Shown here in pieces: positions 1 through 7,130 of a stretch of DNA of 20,010 nt (position 1 is its first letter; the number at the start of each line of letters is the position of its first letter). The stretch comes from Flavobacteriaceae bacterium UBA5079 (GTDB lineage: Bacteria; Bacteroidota; Bacteroidia; Flavobacteriales; Flavobacteriaceae), in NCBI GenBank assembly GCA_002414705.1, contig DIAL01000032.1, positions 51,680 through 71,689 on the forward strand, given 5' to 3'. The notes beneath the pieces were generated by a model that ran no database searches, was not told where the DNA came from, and saw nothing but the letters and a program-made list of their open reading frames with translations. The position numbers and the translations under genes are program-made.

Positions 1-334
1 ATCTTCAAAAATGACCCAGAGGTGCTGATCTGCACCAGTTTCCAATACCCATTTTAAGCGATAACATATGACGTTCACGATTGTCGTTTTCTATGGCTAA
101 CAAACTAGAATCATAGAAATCATCTTTATATATTACAATCTTATTATCAACATCAAACTCTTTTAACCAATTGAAAAAGTCAGGTTCAACTTCAAATTTT
201 TCACCAGACCAGGTTCTATTTTTATGATCCATGGCAATAAAAATAGTATCTGCCTCACGATATACTGGAGGAATAGCATATTTTAATTTCTCATAATCAT
301 AAGACAACAAAAAACCTACCTGTATTTTTTTCAT
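1..334 (-). pseudogene. Partial, apparently frameshifted family 2-like glycosyltransferase
   Basis: The frame opening at the ATG at 334 reads MKKIQVGFLLSYDYEKL and continues with acidic/aromatic stretches typical of small GT-A (family 2-like) sugar transferases of polysaccharide loci. It ends after 109 residues at a TGA at 5-7, with an unconvincing tail (CRSAPLGHF). If one base is removed from the four-A run (plus-strand T52-T55), the reading switches to LKWVLETGADQHLWVIFED and stays open to the window edge. That resembles the GT2 pattern of a 'Gad-WvlfxD' strand just before the catalytic DxD, so I infer a one-base frameshift in a gene whose remainder lies to the left. An upstream ATG at 448 would add 38 residues but would overlap the divergent neighbour, so I prefer 334. 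Genuine pseudogene and sequencing error cannot be told apart here. The acceptor and donor sugars are unknown. Confidence 0.55.
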
Positions 335-361
335 TCTTAAACTTGAAGTATTCTTAAGCTT

Positions 362-369
362 CAAAAATA
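362..369 (-). promoter_or_regulatory. Candidate -7 promoter element for the leftward glycosyltransferase
   Basis: On the minus strand this reads TATTTTTG, a match to the Bacteroidota housekeeping -7 consensus TAnnTTTG, 27 bases upstream of the ATG at 334. No matching -33 TTG is seen at the usual spacing, and the region is AT-rich, so chance matches are likely. Confidence 0.25.
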
Positions 370-390
370 GTAAACTCAAATAGATTATGT

Positions 391-398
391 TACTTTTG
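391..398 (+). promoter_or_regulatory. Candidate -7 promoter element for the rightward glycosyltransferase
   Basis: TACTTTTG matches the Bacteroidota -7 consensus TAnnTTTG. It ends 14 bases before the ATG at 413, so transcription would begin only a few bases upstream of the start codon. There is no clear -33 element. Together with the minus-strand element at 362-369 it would make the 78-bp gap a divergent promoter region. Confidence 0.3.
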
Positions 399-412
399 CT
401 TAAAATTAAATT

Positions 413-1372
413 ATGTCTCAAAAAATTTGTGTTGTAAGTTTTGATCATTGGGGCTATGACAAATACATAGTTAATACCCTAAATAGCTTGAAACATGTTA
501 GTCATCATATTAAAATTGATGGGTATAAACATGCAAATATTTCAGATAGATTAACAAATACAATAAGTAAAATTTTTACAGGGAAAAACTTAAAAAAAAG
601 GCGCCGACAAGAATATATTGTTGAAGAACTTGATAAAATTGGATATCAAGATCAAATATTGGTTATTAATCCAGAGTTAATTGATTTAGATTTCCACTTA
701 AAAATAAAAAAAAGAACATCAAAATATATCGCTTACTTGTATGACAGCCTTGAAAGGTGCCCAATAGAGCATTTATTAGATGGCGTTTTTGACGAAATTT
801 TTTCTTTTGACACTAATAATATTAATAATTTCGGTTTTAAGGGTATAACTAATTACATCTATTTACCTCAAAACAGATCACCACAAAATATAATATATGA
901 TGCTGTTTATATTGGTTCTTACGATGATAGGTTCCAACAACTTTTAAAAATGGCTAAAATACTAAAAGACAAAAATCTTAAATATAAATTTATTATTATA
1001 GGCAAACCAAAACACATAAACCCTCTTAAAAAATTACACAGTGATTACATAGATTTTGATAGTAAGAAAATAAAACAAAAAGATGTATTACAATTATATA
1101 ATTCTTCTGAAGTTATTGTGGATTTAGTAAGAGAACAACAAGCTGGATTAAGTTTTAGGTTTTTTGAAGCACTCGCACTAAATAAAAAGGTAATTACCAA
1201 TAACAAAAATGTAATAAATTATCAGTTTTACACAAAAAACAACATCGCATTAACAAACAATATTCCTGTTGATTTTTTTAGTAAACACTACAAACCAATC
1301 CCTGATGAAATTTATCATAAATACACATTAAAGAATTGGGTAACGACAGTTTTTAATTTAGAAACTAATTAA
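413..1372 (+). CDS. Glycosyltransferase, GT-B-like, cell-envelope polysaccharide type
   Basis: A 319-residue cytosolic protein without signal peptide or obvious membrane segments. The N-terminal half starts with a Rossmann-type strand (KICVVSFDHWGYDKYIV). The C-terminal half has the layout of a GT-B nucleotide-sugar domain: YDAVYIGSYDDR, then KFIIIGKP, then a loop ending VIVDLVREQQAGLSFRFFEA, followed by LALNKKVITNN. This last motif (an E in a helix, then 'al..kKvIt.N') is seen in CgeB-like and capsule/LPS-type glycosyltransferases, where it contacts the sugar nucleotide. The exact reaction cannot be predicted. It is divergent from the broken gene at the left edge, and its last 8 bases overlap the stop of the convergent glycosyltransferase. 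The three genes probably belong to the edge of a surface-polysaccharide locus. Start chosen at the only early ATG; a -7-like element lies just upstream. Confidence 0.8.
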   Translation: MSQKICVVSFDHWGYDKYIVNTLNSLKHVSHHIKIDGYKHANISDRLTNTISKIFTGKNLKKRRRQEYIVEELDKIGYQDQILVINPELIDLDFHLKIKKRTSKYIAYLYDSLERCPIEHLLDGVFDEIFSFDTNNINNFGFKGITNYIYLPQNRSPQNIIYDAVYIGSYDDRFQQLLKMAKILKDKNLKYKFIIIGKPKHINPLKKLHSDYIDFDSKKIKQKDVLQLYNSSEVIVDLVREQQAGLSFRFFEALALNKKVITNNKNVINYQFYTKNNIALTNNIPVDFFSKHYKPIPDEIYHKYTLKNWVTTVFNLETN

Positions 1373-2351
1373 AAAGCCGCTTCCTTTTATGCCTTAAGCT
1401 TCTATTAGTCAATTTAAACCATTGTTTTAAGTGCCTTAAATTTAGAACGAATTTAGACCTTGTTTTCTTTAATGAATTTCCATACTTCAAATAAGCATTA
1501 GCATTTTTATCAATATTGAAATGCATTAACGCATAATCCCTTAACTCATTACCATGCAAATGATTATACTTTAACAACTCCTTTTTTATATCTTCAACGG
1601 TAAATTTCTTCTTAAAATAGCGTCCAGAACAATTATTCTCAATGCATTTATCAACCAAACTAACAGTTAAATAACCATCAGCAAATGATTCTGTATACTC
1701 TCTTTCATCATAAGAAACTACAGGTCTACCACAAGCCATAGCATCATAGGCTGAACGCCCTAGACCGATTACAATATCGGCATCATTAATAGTATTTTCA
1801 ATATCCCAAATAGGGTTTTCATATTTGTTAATTTTTGTAAAATTTACACTCAATTCAATGCAAGCTTGTTCAATTTTATCATTAGCAACAGTTGACTGAC
1901 TTAAACTTAATACATTTGTTAATCTCTGATGTACTTTTTTTATTGGCTTAAACCTTTTACAGTTTATACCATTCAAAATTATTTTAGATTTTGTATTCTT
2001 TAAAATTAAATAGTCTTGAATTTCTTTAGAAATAGATACATGTCCATCCGCGAATTTATTAGGTTGTTCTAATTTTGGAAAAATACCATGACAAGTTTGG
2101 ATAATTACTCCCATTTTAGCCAAATAATCAACACAGGTATTATGATTTGCAAGAATTAAATCATAATGTTTTTTTGACATAAAAGAAACTCCTAACTCAG
2201 TTTCTATTAAGTCGGAAACAACGCCCTTATCAAAAGTAAAATACTCAATATCATAACCTTTAGACTTTAGGTTTTCGATTAATGTAAATGTAAAACTTTC
2301 AGTACCTCCAATCATTTTTAAATGATTATTTGCTACAAGTATTGTTTTCAT
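1365..2351 (-). CDS. Glycosyltransferase, GT4-like
   Basis: A 328-residue GT-B fold protein. The N-terminus (MKTILVANNHLKMIGGTESF) has the GG-T/x-E glycine motif that family 4 transferases use to bind acceptor and phosphate. The mid part holds QTCHGIFPKL and ILNGINCKRFKP; the latter corresponds to the 'N.GvD...F.p' segment between the two domains. The C-terminal donor domain has DADIVIGLGRSAYDAMACGRPVVSYD, close to the family 'E.G...lEAMacG.PVV' motif, but the usual catalytic or donor-binding Glu residues of EX7E are replaced (R and D in place of E). It may therefore be a divergent or altered-specificity enzyme. The C-terminal 40 residues are strongly basic (RSLRHKRKRLFN), which suggests association with the membrane or lipid-linked acceptor. 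It is divergent from the tsaC-like gene. Product sugar unknown. Confidence 0.8.
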   Translation of the reverse strand: MKTILVANNHLKMIGGTESFTFTLIENLKSKGYDIEYFTFDKGVVSDLIETELGVSFMSKKHYDLILANHNTCVDYLAKMGVIIQTCHGIFPKLEQPNKFADGHVSISKEIQDYLILKNTKSKIILNGINCKRFKPIKKVHQRLTNVLSLSQSTVANDKIEQACIELSVNFTKINKYENPIWDIENTINDADIVIGLGRSAYDAMACGRPVVSYDEREYTESFADGYLTVSLVDKCIENNCSGRYFKKKFTVEDIKKELLKYNHLHGNELRDYALMHFNIDKNANAYLKYGNSLKKTRSKFVLNLRHLKQWFKLTNRSLRHKRKRLFN

Positions 2352-2379
2352 CTTCAGTGAAATGTTTAATATTGTAAAA

Positions 2380-2387
2380 CAAAGATA
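2380..2387 (-). promoter_or_regulatory. Candidate -7 promoter element for the GT4-like gene
   Basis: The minus strand reads TATCTTTG, a full match to TAnnTTTG, 28 bases upstream of the ATG at 2351. No -33 partner is evident. It overlaps the proposed ATA start codon of the divergent tsaC-like gene (2385-2387), so any mutation here would affect both genes. Confidence 0.3.
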
Positions 2388-2960
2388 AATTATTCAAAGA
2401 CAATCGAGAATATTTTAGAAGTTATCAATCATTTAACACAAGGCAATACTATTCTTTATCCTACAGATACTATTTGGGGATTAGGTTGCGATGCCACAAA
2501 CGCCAGAGCGGTTTCAGAGATTTACACCATAAAAAATCGTGTAGAAAGCAAAGCATTAATCTGTTTAGTATCTAGCTTAAATATGCTTAAAACCTATATT
2601 GAAGAAGTACCAGAAGCAGCCTTAAAATTTTTAGAAACTGCCACAAAACCAACTACGATTATCTATAATAATCCACGCTTGGTGGCACCAAATTTAGTTG
2701 TACAGGATAATACACTAGCCATCCGGATTATTCATGAAGGTTTTGCTCACGATTTAATTGAGTTATTCCAAAAACCCATTGTTTCTACATCAGCCAATAT
2801 AAGTGGTGATGCATCACCAAAATCGTTCAAAGAAATACATAAAGACATTTTAAAAGATGTGGACTATGTTGTAAATTTGCAAAACGAAAAAACCAATACG
2901 CAATCTTCAACAATTATTAAATTAAATAAAGAGGGAAACGTAGAGGTTTTAAGACCTTAA
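2385..2960 (+). CDS. tsaC: L-threonylcarbamoyladenylate synthase (TsaC/Sua5/YrdC family), no canonical start codon
   Basis: This enzyme makes threonylcarbamoyl-AMP from threonine, bicarbonate and ATP for the t6A modification of ANN-decoding tRNAs in the cytosol. The family core is complete: TILYPTDTIWGLGCDATN, then IYTIKNR with the K-x-R pair (residues 50 and 52 counted from 2385), KPTTIIYNN, LAIRI, IVSTSANISG (S134-T135-S136) and a C-terminal STIIKL...VLRP. At about 191 residues it is a stand-alone TsaC-length protein without the extra Sua5 domain. The frame is open from 2370 (stop at 2367-2369), yet it has no ATG, GTG or TTG before ATG 2583, which would delete the whole PTDT and K-x-R active site. 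The family N-terminus aligns best if ATA at 2385 is the start, as though ATG had become ATA. The YciO subfamily is an alternative. Confidence 0.85.
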   Translation: MNYSKTIENILEVINHLTQGNTILYPTDTIWGLGCDATNARAVSEIYTIKNRVESKALICLVSSLNMLKTYIEEVPEAALKFLETATKPTTIIYNNPRLVAPNLVVQDNTLAIRIIHEGFAHDLIELFQKPIVSTSANISGDASPKSFKEIHKDILKDVDYVVNLQNEKTNTQSSTIIKLNKEGNVEVLRP

Positions 2961-2963
2961 ATT

Positions 2964-3010
2964 GTCAAAATTAATCGGGATAATTATCAGGATTGACATT
3001 TAATTTTGAC
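2964..3010. repeat. Inverted repeat with nested palindrome between tsaC and cca
   Basis: Arms GTCAAAATTAA (2964-2974) and TTAATTTTGAC (3000-3010) are perfectly complementary over 11 bp with a 25-base loop. The loop contains a separate 10-bp perfect palindrome, GATAATTATC (2979-2988). It starts four bases after the tsaC stop and lies 32 bases before the cca start. There is no T-tract, so it is not a classical intrinsic terminator. It could be an mRNA processing or stability element, a protein-binding site, or a chance AT-rich structure. Confidence 0.4.
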
Positions 3011-3042
3011 TGCCTGTCGGTAAGACCGGAAATTTATAACAG

Positions 3043-4467
3043 ATGAATTACAAAAACGCATTAGAGCATTCTATATTCAAAATAATTTCGAAATCTGCCG
3101 AAGAATTACAGGTAGACTGTTATGTAATTGGTGGCTTTGTTCGCGATTTTCTTCTAAAACGCGGGAACCCTAAAGATATTGATATTGTAGCCGTTGGTAG
3201 TGGTATTGAATTAGCCAGACAAGTAGCTAAAAACCTCCCTAACAAACCCAAAGTTCAAGTTTTTAAAACCTACGGAACAGCTATGTTGCGGTTTGAGGAT
3301 ATTGAAATTGAATTTGTAGGCGCACGAAAAGAAAGTTACCATGAAGACAGTCGGAATCCTATAGTAGAAAATGGCACTTTGGAAGATGATCAAAATCGTC
3401 GTGACTTTACCATAAACGCTTTAGCATTAAGTTTAAACCCATCTAGTTTTGGTAATTTACTAGACCCTTTTCAAGGTGTTCAAGATTTAGAAAACAAGCT
3501 AATTCGCACACCTCTAAATCCAGACATTACATATAGTGATGATCCATTACGAATGATGCGAGCTATCCGTTTTGCAACACAATTAAACTTTACCATTGAG
3601 CAGAATTCACTGGATGCTATTTCAAAAAATAATCATCGTATTGAAATAATTACCAAAGAACGTATTGTTGTAGAACTGAATAAAATTTTAGAATCGCCAA
3701 AACCATCAATAGGTTTTTTACTCTTGGAACAAACTGGTTTGCTTGATCAAATTTTACCAGAGCTTACTGCTTTAAAAGGTGTTGATGAAATTGAAGGACA
3801 ACTTCATAAAGACAATTTTTATCATACACTGGAAGTCGTTGATAATATTTCAAAAAACACAGACAACGTTTGGTTGCGTTGGGCAGCTTTATTACACGAT
3901 ATTGGGAAAGCACCAACTAAACGCTTTCACAAAAAAATTGGTTGGACCTTTCATGCGCACGAATTTGAAGGTTCTAAAATGGTATATCATTTATTCAAAC
4001 GGCTAAAAATGCCCTTGAATGAAAAATTGAAATTTGTGCAGAAAATGGTGTTTATGAGTTCCAGACCAATTGTTCTGGCTGATGATTTAGTCACCGACTC
4101 TGCCGTAAGACGATTAGTTTTTGATGCAGGCGATTTTGTAGATGATTTAATGACGCTATGCGAAGCCGATATTACCACGAAGAACCCGAAGAAATTCGCA
4201 AAATATCATAATAACTTTAAGCTTGTTCGTGATAAAATTGTAGAAGTTGAAGAACGCGATCAAGTCCGAAATTTTCAACCACCTGTTTCTGGTGAAGAGA
4301 TTATGGAAACCTTCGGCTTAAAACCATCTCGAGAAATTGGCACCATAAAGGAGAAAATTAAAGAAGCTATTTTAGAAGGCGACATTCCTAATGAACATGA
4401 AGCCGCTTTTAAATTGATGATAGATGAAGGTGAACGATTGGGCCTAAAACGTGTAAAAACGGATTGA
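3043..4467 (+). CDS. cca: CCA-adding tRNA nucleotidyltransferase with HD domain
   Basis: Adds or repairs the 3' CCA end of tRNAs. It is a class II nucleotidyltransferase of 474 residues, the usual length for Bacteroidota homologues. Visible motifs are the GGFVRD phosphate-binding loop (residues 30-35), the metal-binding D45-I-D47, the RRDF ribose/base-selecting motif (R119-R120-D121), and DPLRMMRAIRFA in the neck domain. The C-terminal half carries an HD phosphohydrolase domain: an H in LHKDNFYHTLEVV, then LLHDIGK with H285-D286. HD-type CCA enzymes in other bacteria have phosphatase/phosphodiesterase activity on tRNA ends; that activity here is inferred. The ATG at 3043 puts the catalytic core at the expected distance from the N-terminus. 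It follows tsaC by 82 bases on the same strand, giving a small tRNA-modification and maturation pair. Confidence 0.95.
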   Translation: MNYKNALEHSIFKIISKSAEELQVDCYVIGGFVRDFLLKRGNPKDIDIVAVGSGIELARQVAKNLPNKPKVQVFKTYGTAMLRFEDIEIEFVGARKESYHEDSRNPIVENGTLEDDQNRRDFTINALALSLNPSSFGNLLDPFQGVQDLENKLIRTPLNPDITYSDDPLRMMRAIRFATQLNFTIEQNSLDAISKNNHRIEIITKERIVVELNKILESPKPSIGFLLLEQTGLLDQILPELTALKGVDEIEGQLHKDNFYHTLEVVDNISKNTDNVWLRWAALLHDIGKAPTKRFHKKIGWTFHAHEFEGSKMVYHLFKRLKMPLNEKLKFVQKMVFMSSRPIVLADDLVTDSAVRRLVFDAGDFVDDLMTLCEADITTKNPKKFAKYHNNFKLVRDKIVEVEERDQVRNFQPPVSGEEIMETFGLKPSREIGTIKEKIKEAILEGDIPNEHEAAFKLMIDEGERLGLKRVKTD

Positions 4468-4513
4468 AAAAAAAGATCATATTGCACATAAGTGAAACTC
4501 AAAAAAGTAAAAA

Positions 4514-5527
4514 ATGAAAAAAGATAACAAAAATGTCATTTACTGGCTACTTACAGGTTGTGTTCTTATTTTTATTATGGTCGTTGTAGGTGGTATTACC
4601 AGATTAACAGATTCTGGTTTATCCATGTCAGACTATAAACTCATTACTGGAACAATTCCACCATTAAATGATGCCGAATGGCAAGATGCTTTTGCATTAT
4701 ACCAGCAATATCCGGAGTTTCAAAAACTCCACTCACATTTTACCTTACAAGATTTTAAAGGTATTTATTTCTGGGAGTGGTTTCATCGCGTTATAGGTCG
4801 TGCTATAGGATTGGTGTTTATCATTCCATTTTTATATTTTTTAATTCGGAAACAACTTACTAAAAAAACGATTAAAAAATGTTTGATTCTTTTAGGTCTT
4901 GGCGCTTTTCAAGGTTTTTTAGGATGGTATATGGTAAAAAGTGGCTTGGTTGACAGGCCAGATGTTAGCCATTTTAGATTAGCAGCCCATTTAACAACCG
5001 CATTTTTAACCTTTGCAGCAACACTTTGGGTGGCTTTAGATTTAATTTATCCAAATAAAAAAGTAATTGATACAAAATTTAAAAATCTAGTAATTGTTAG
5101 TTTTGTTCTTCTAATTATTCAAATTATTTATGGTGGATTTGTTGCTGGATTAAAAGCAGGCTTATTACACAACCATTGGCCATTTATGAATGAAGGTAAA
5201 TTTATGCATGAAACCGTTTATATTTTGGAACCTTATTATAAAAACCTAATAGAAAACCCTAGTGGTATTCAATTTATTCATAGAACACTAGCTTACTTGG
5301 TGGTAGCATCTATTTTTATGTTATGGTTTAAAGCCCGTGAAATGACACTTACCAATCTGCAACAAAAAGCTATAAATGCACTATTAACACTTGTTGGTTT
5401 TCAATTTTTATTAGGTGTATTAACTATAATATATGCCGTTCCATTGTGGTTAGGTGTAGCGCATCAAGTAGGCGCATTTTTCCTACTTACTGCCATGACA
5501 TTTACGCTTCACAGATTTAGCAAATAA
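4514..5527 (+). CDS. ctaA: Heme A synthase (CtaA/Cox15 family)
   Basis: An integral inner-membrane enzyme that oxidises the C8 methyl of heme O to the formyl group of heme A for aa3-type cytochrome oxidase. It has 337 residues with about eight membrane segments. It opens with a membrane helix ending GGITRLTDSGLSM, the family signature. Candidate heme-ligand histidines are H91 (EWFHRVIGR), H153 or H159 (HFRLAAHL), H256 (IQFIHRTLAYLV) and H317 (LGVAHQVGAFF), two in each four-helix half. The periplasmic loop after helix 1 (ending about residue 80) is long and lacks a Cys pair, as in Cox15-type rather than Bacillus-type enzymes. It starts 46 bases after cca and could be cotranscribed. The product implies an aerobic organism with heme A oxidase. 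Confidence 0.95.
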   Translation: MKKDNKNVIYWLLTGCVLIFIMVVVGGITRLTDSGLSMSDYKLITGTIPPLNDAEWQDAFALYQQYPEFQKLHSHFTLQDFKGIYFWEWFHRVIGRAIGLVFIIPFLYFLIRKQLTKKTIKKCLILLGLGAFQGFLGWYMVKSGLVDRPDVSHFRLAAHLTTAFLTFAATLWVALDLIYPNKKVIDTKFKNLVIVSFVLLIIQIIYGGFVAGLKAGLLHNHWPFMNEGKFMHETVYILEPYYKNLIENPSGIQFIHRTLAYLVVASIFMLWFKAREMTLTNLQQKAINALLTLVGFQFLLGVLTIIYAVPLWLGVAHQVGAFFLLTAMTFTLHRFSK

Positions 5528-5547
5528 TATTAAAATAACTAACTTTG
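5517..5547 (+). promoter_or_regulatory. Candidate promoter for the pRiA4b ORF-3-like gene
   Basis: TAACTTTG (5540-5547) is a full match to the Bacteroidota -7 consensus TAnnTTTG. Nineteen bases upstream, TTAG (5517-5520) partly resembles the -33 TTTG. The predicted transcription start is about ten bases before the ATG at 5564. The -33-like part lies inside the end of ctaA. Confidence 0.4.
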
Positions 5548-5563
5548 CCGTATAGATTATATT

Positions 5564-6079
5564 ATGATATACAGATTTAGAATAGTACTAGATAACGACA
5601 CGGATAAAGACATTTTTCGCGATATAGAAATTCGTGAAACTGACACCATGGAAGACCTCCACAATACCATTACACAATCCTTTGGTTTTGATGGTTCTGA
5701 AATGGCGTCATTTTATCTTTCTGATGACGAATGGAATCAGGGTGAAGAAATTTCATTATTTGATATGAGTGATGGTTTAAACCCTGTAAAACTTATGAGC
5801 AGAACGGTTTTAAAAGATACTGTTCATGAAGGTTTAAATAAGCTTATTTATATCTATGATTTTTTAAGCATGTGGACATTTTACGTGGAACTAGCTGAAA
5901 TTGTTGAAGAAACCGAAGGCACAGATTACCCAAACCTCATGTTTGTTCACGGTCAAGTGCCTGATGAAGCGCCAGAAAAAAACTTTGAAGCCGAAAGTTT
6001 TGATGATTATAACGAGTTTGAAGATGATTTAGATCTGGACGATTACGACAATTTAAACTTTGATGAAAACTGGAATTAA
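5564..6079 (+). CDS. Plasmid pRiA4b ORF-3-like protein (IS1096 passenger TnpR-like family)
   Basis: A 171-residue protein matching the pRiA4b ORF-3 fold. It has a strand-helix start (YRFRIVLDN, then TMEDLHNTITQSFGFD) in which the helix packs as in a ubiquitin-like or double-psi domain, followed by FYLSDDEWNQGEEISLF and a WTFYVELAEI strand. The last 45 residues are an acidic, low-complexity tail rich in Asp, Glu, Tyr and Asn. The family name comes from a plasmid and an IS passenger gene, but there is no transposase, inverted repeat or target duplication nearby. In Bacteroidota it is a common solitary chromosomal gene of unknown function. It appears to have its own promoter and is closed by the strong terminator at 6118, so it may be a single-gene or last-gene transcript. 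No catalytic residues are recognisable. Confidence 0.8.
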   Translation: MIYRFRIVLDNDTDKDIFRDIEIRETDTMEDLHNTITQSFGFDGSEMASFYLSDDEWNQGEEISLFDMSDGLNPVKLMSRTVLKDTVHEGLNKLIYIYDFLSMWTFYVELAEIVEETEGTDYPNLMFVHGQVPDEAPEKNFEAESFDDYNEFEDDLDLDDYDNLNFDENWN

Positions 6080-6117
6080 ACATCCTTTCTATCAAACAAA
6101 AAATACAAATAACACTT

Positions 6118-6146
6118 AAAAGCATTCCTAACCGAATGCTTTTTTT
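6118..6146 (+). terminator. Intrinsic (Rho-independent) terminator
   Basis: A 10-bp perfect stem, AAAAGCATTC (6118-6127) and GAATGCTTTT (6134-6143), closes a 6-base loop, with a run of seven T at 6140-6146. It lies 39 bases after the stop of the pRiA4b ORF-3-like gene and separates the housekeeping block from the ABC transporter. The A-rich left flank could let it work in both directions, although no gene converges from the right. Confidence 0.85.
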
Positions 6147-6215
6147 ATTTTAGCGTGTAACAAACCATCAACTTATTCGTCTTACACATAACCATTAACC
6201 AATACCAAGACTATT

Positions 6216-7109
6216 TTGGAAACCATACTGACTATTACAAATCTGACTAAAAAATTTGGCTTCCTTACCGCTGTCAAAGATTTATCATTCACTATTAATA
6301 AAGGCAATGTTTACGGCATTCTCGGCCCTAATGGAAGTGGAAAGTCTACCACATTAGGCATTGTTCTTAATGTAGTCAATAAAACATCAGGCAATTTTGA
6401 ATGGTTTGATGGCAATACCTCAACACACGATGCATTAAAAAAAGTAGGCGCTATTATTGAGCGCCCAAATTTTTATCCTTACATGACGGCTTATCAAAAT
6501 CTGAAATTGGTTTGTAAAATTAAAGGTGTTGATTTTAGTAAAATAGATGAAAAGCTAGAACTCGTAAAGCTTTTAGACAGAAAAGATAGCAAATTTCAAA
6601 CCTTTTCTCTAGGTATGAAACAACGTTTAGCAATTGCATCCGCTTTATTAAATGATCCTGAAATTCTGATTTTAGATGAACCTACAAATGGTTTAGATCC
6701 ACAAGGAATTCATCAAATACGAAGCTTAATTCAATTAATTGCTAGCCAAGGAACAACTATTTTGTTAGCATCTCATTTATTGGACGAAGTAGAAAAGGTT
6801 TGTACGCATGTTGTCATTCTTCGCAAAGGCGAAAAATTATACTCTGGACCTGTAGACGAAATGATATCTAGTCATGGTTTTCTGGAGCTTAAAGCTGAAG
6901 ACACCAACAAATTAATGACGTTCTTGGAAAGTAAAAAAATGTTTGGAAAAATTAAAGTTGAAGACGGTTTAATTACAGCTTTTCTAGATGAACCAATGGA
7001 TGCCAAAAGCGTTAACAAACTCCTGTTTGATAACGGCATTGTTTTAACTCATTTAGTAAAACGAAAAGAGAGTCTTGAAGAACAGTTCTTACAATTAACA
7101 GACAACTAA
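6216..7109 (+). CDS. ABC transporter ATP-binding protein (ABC-2 type)
   Basis: Cytosolic ATPase subunit of 297 residues. It shows Walker A GPNGSGKST (37-45), the Q-loop region around residues 85-90 with IIERPNFYPYMTA, the signature SLGMKQ (131-136), Walker B ILILDEP with D154-E155, the D-loop GLDPQG and the H-switch LASHLL (H187). A C-terminal extension of about 85 residues follows, as in exporters of the CcmA/DrrA/NatA-like group. The start is a TTG, because no ATG precedes the METILTITNL segment that aligns with family N-termini; the next in-frame ATG is too far in. The permease gene begins 21 bases downstream, so the two form a transporter operon. 'IIERPNFYPYMTAYQNL' is the wording typical of bacitracin/lantibiotic-exporter-like and Bacteroidota housekeeping ABC-2 ATPases. 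The substrate cannot be predicted. Confidence 0.92.
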   Translation: METILTITNLTKKFGFLTAVKDLSFTINKGNVYGILGPNGSGKSTTLGIVLNVVNKTSGNFEWFDGNTSTHDALKKVGAIIERPNFYPYMTAYQNLKLVCKIKGVDFSKIDEKLELVKLLDRKDSKFQTFSLGMKQRLAIASALLNDPEILILDEPTNGLDPQGIHQIRSLIQLIASQGTTILLASHLLDEVEKVCTHVVILRKGEKLYSGPVDEMISSHGFLELKAEDTNKLMTFLESKKMFGKIKVEDGLITAFLDEPMDAKSVNKLLFDNGIVLTHLVKRKESLEEQFLQLTDN

Positions 7110-7130
7110 CCAAACAAAATCAGCCACATC

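Noticed and set aside
335..448. Longer N-terminus for the left-edge glycosyltransferase, from position 448
   Set aside because: It would overlap the divergent gene at 413, and the family start MKKIQVGFLLSYDY is at 334.
1373..1400. Possible bidirectional terminator after the convergent glycosyltransferases
   Set aside because: Only a 4-5 bp imperfect stem near AAGCGGCTTTTT can be drawn, which is too weak to call.
3211..4502. Small frames opposite or inside cca (3211-3393, 3779-4006, 3987-4178, 4275-4502)
   Set aside because: All overlap the well-conserved CCA enzyme in other frames and show no recognisable protein features.
5564..6079. Mobile element suggested by the IS1096 passenger / pRiA4b family name
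   Set aside because: No transposase, terminal inverted repeats or target duplications are present. The neighbours are housekeeping genes and the gene is a common chromosomal one in this phylum.
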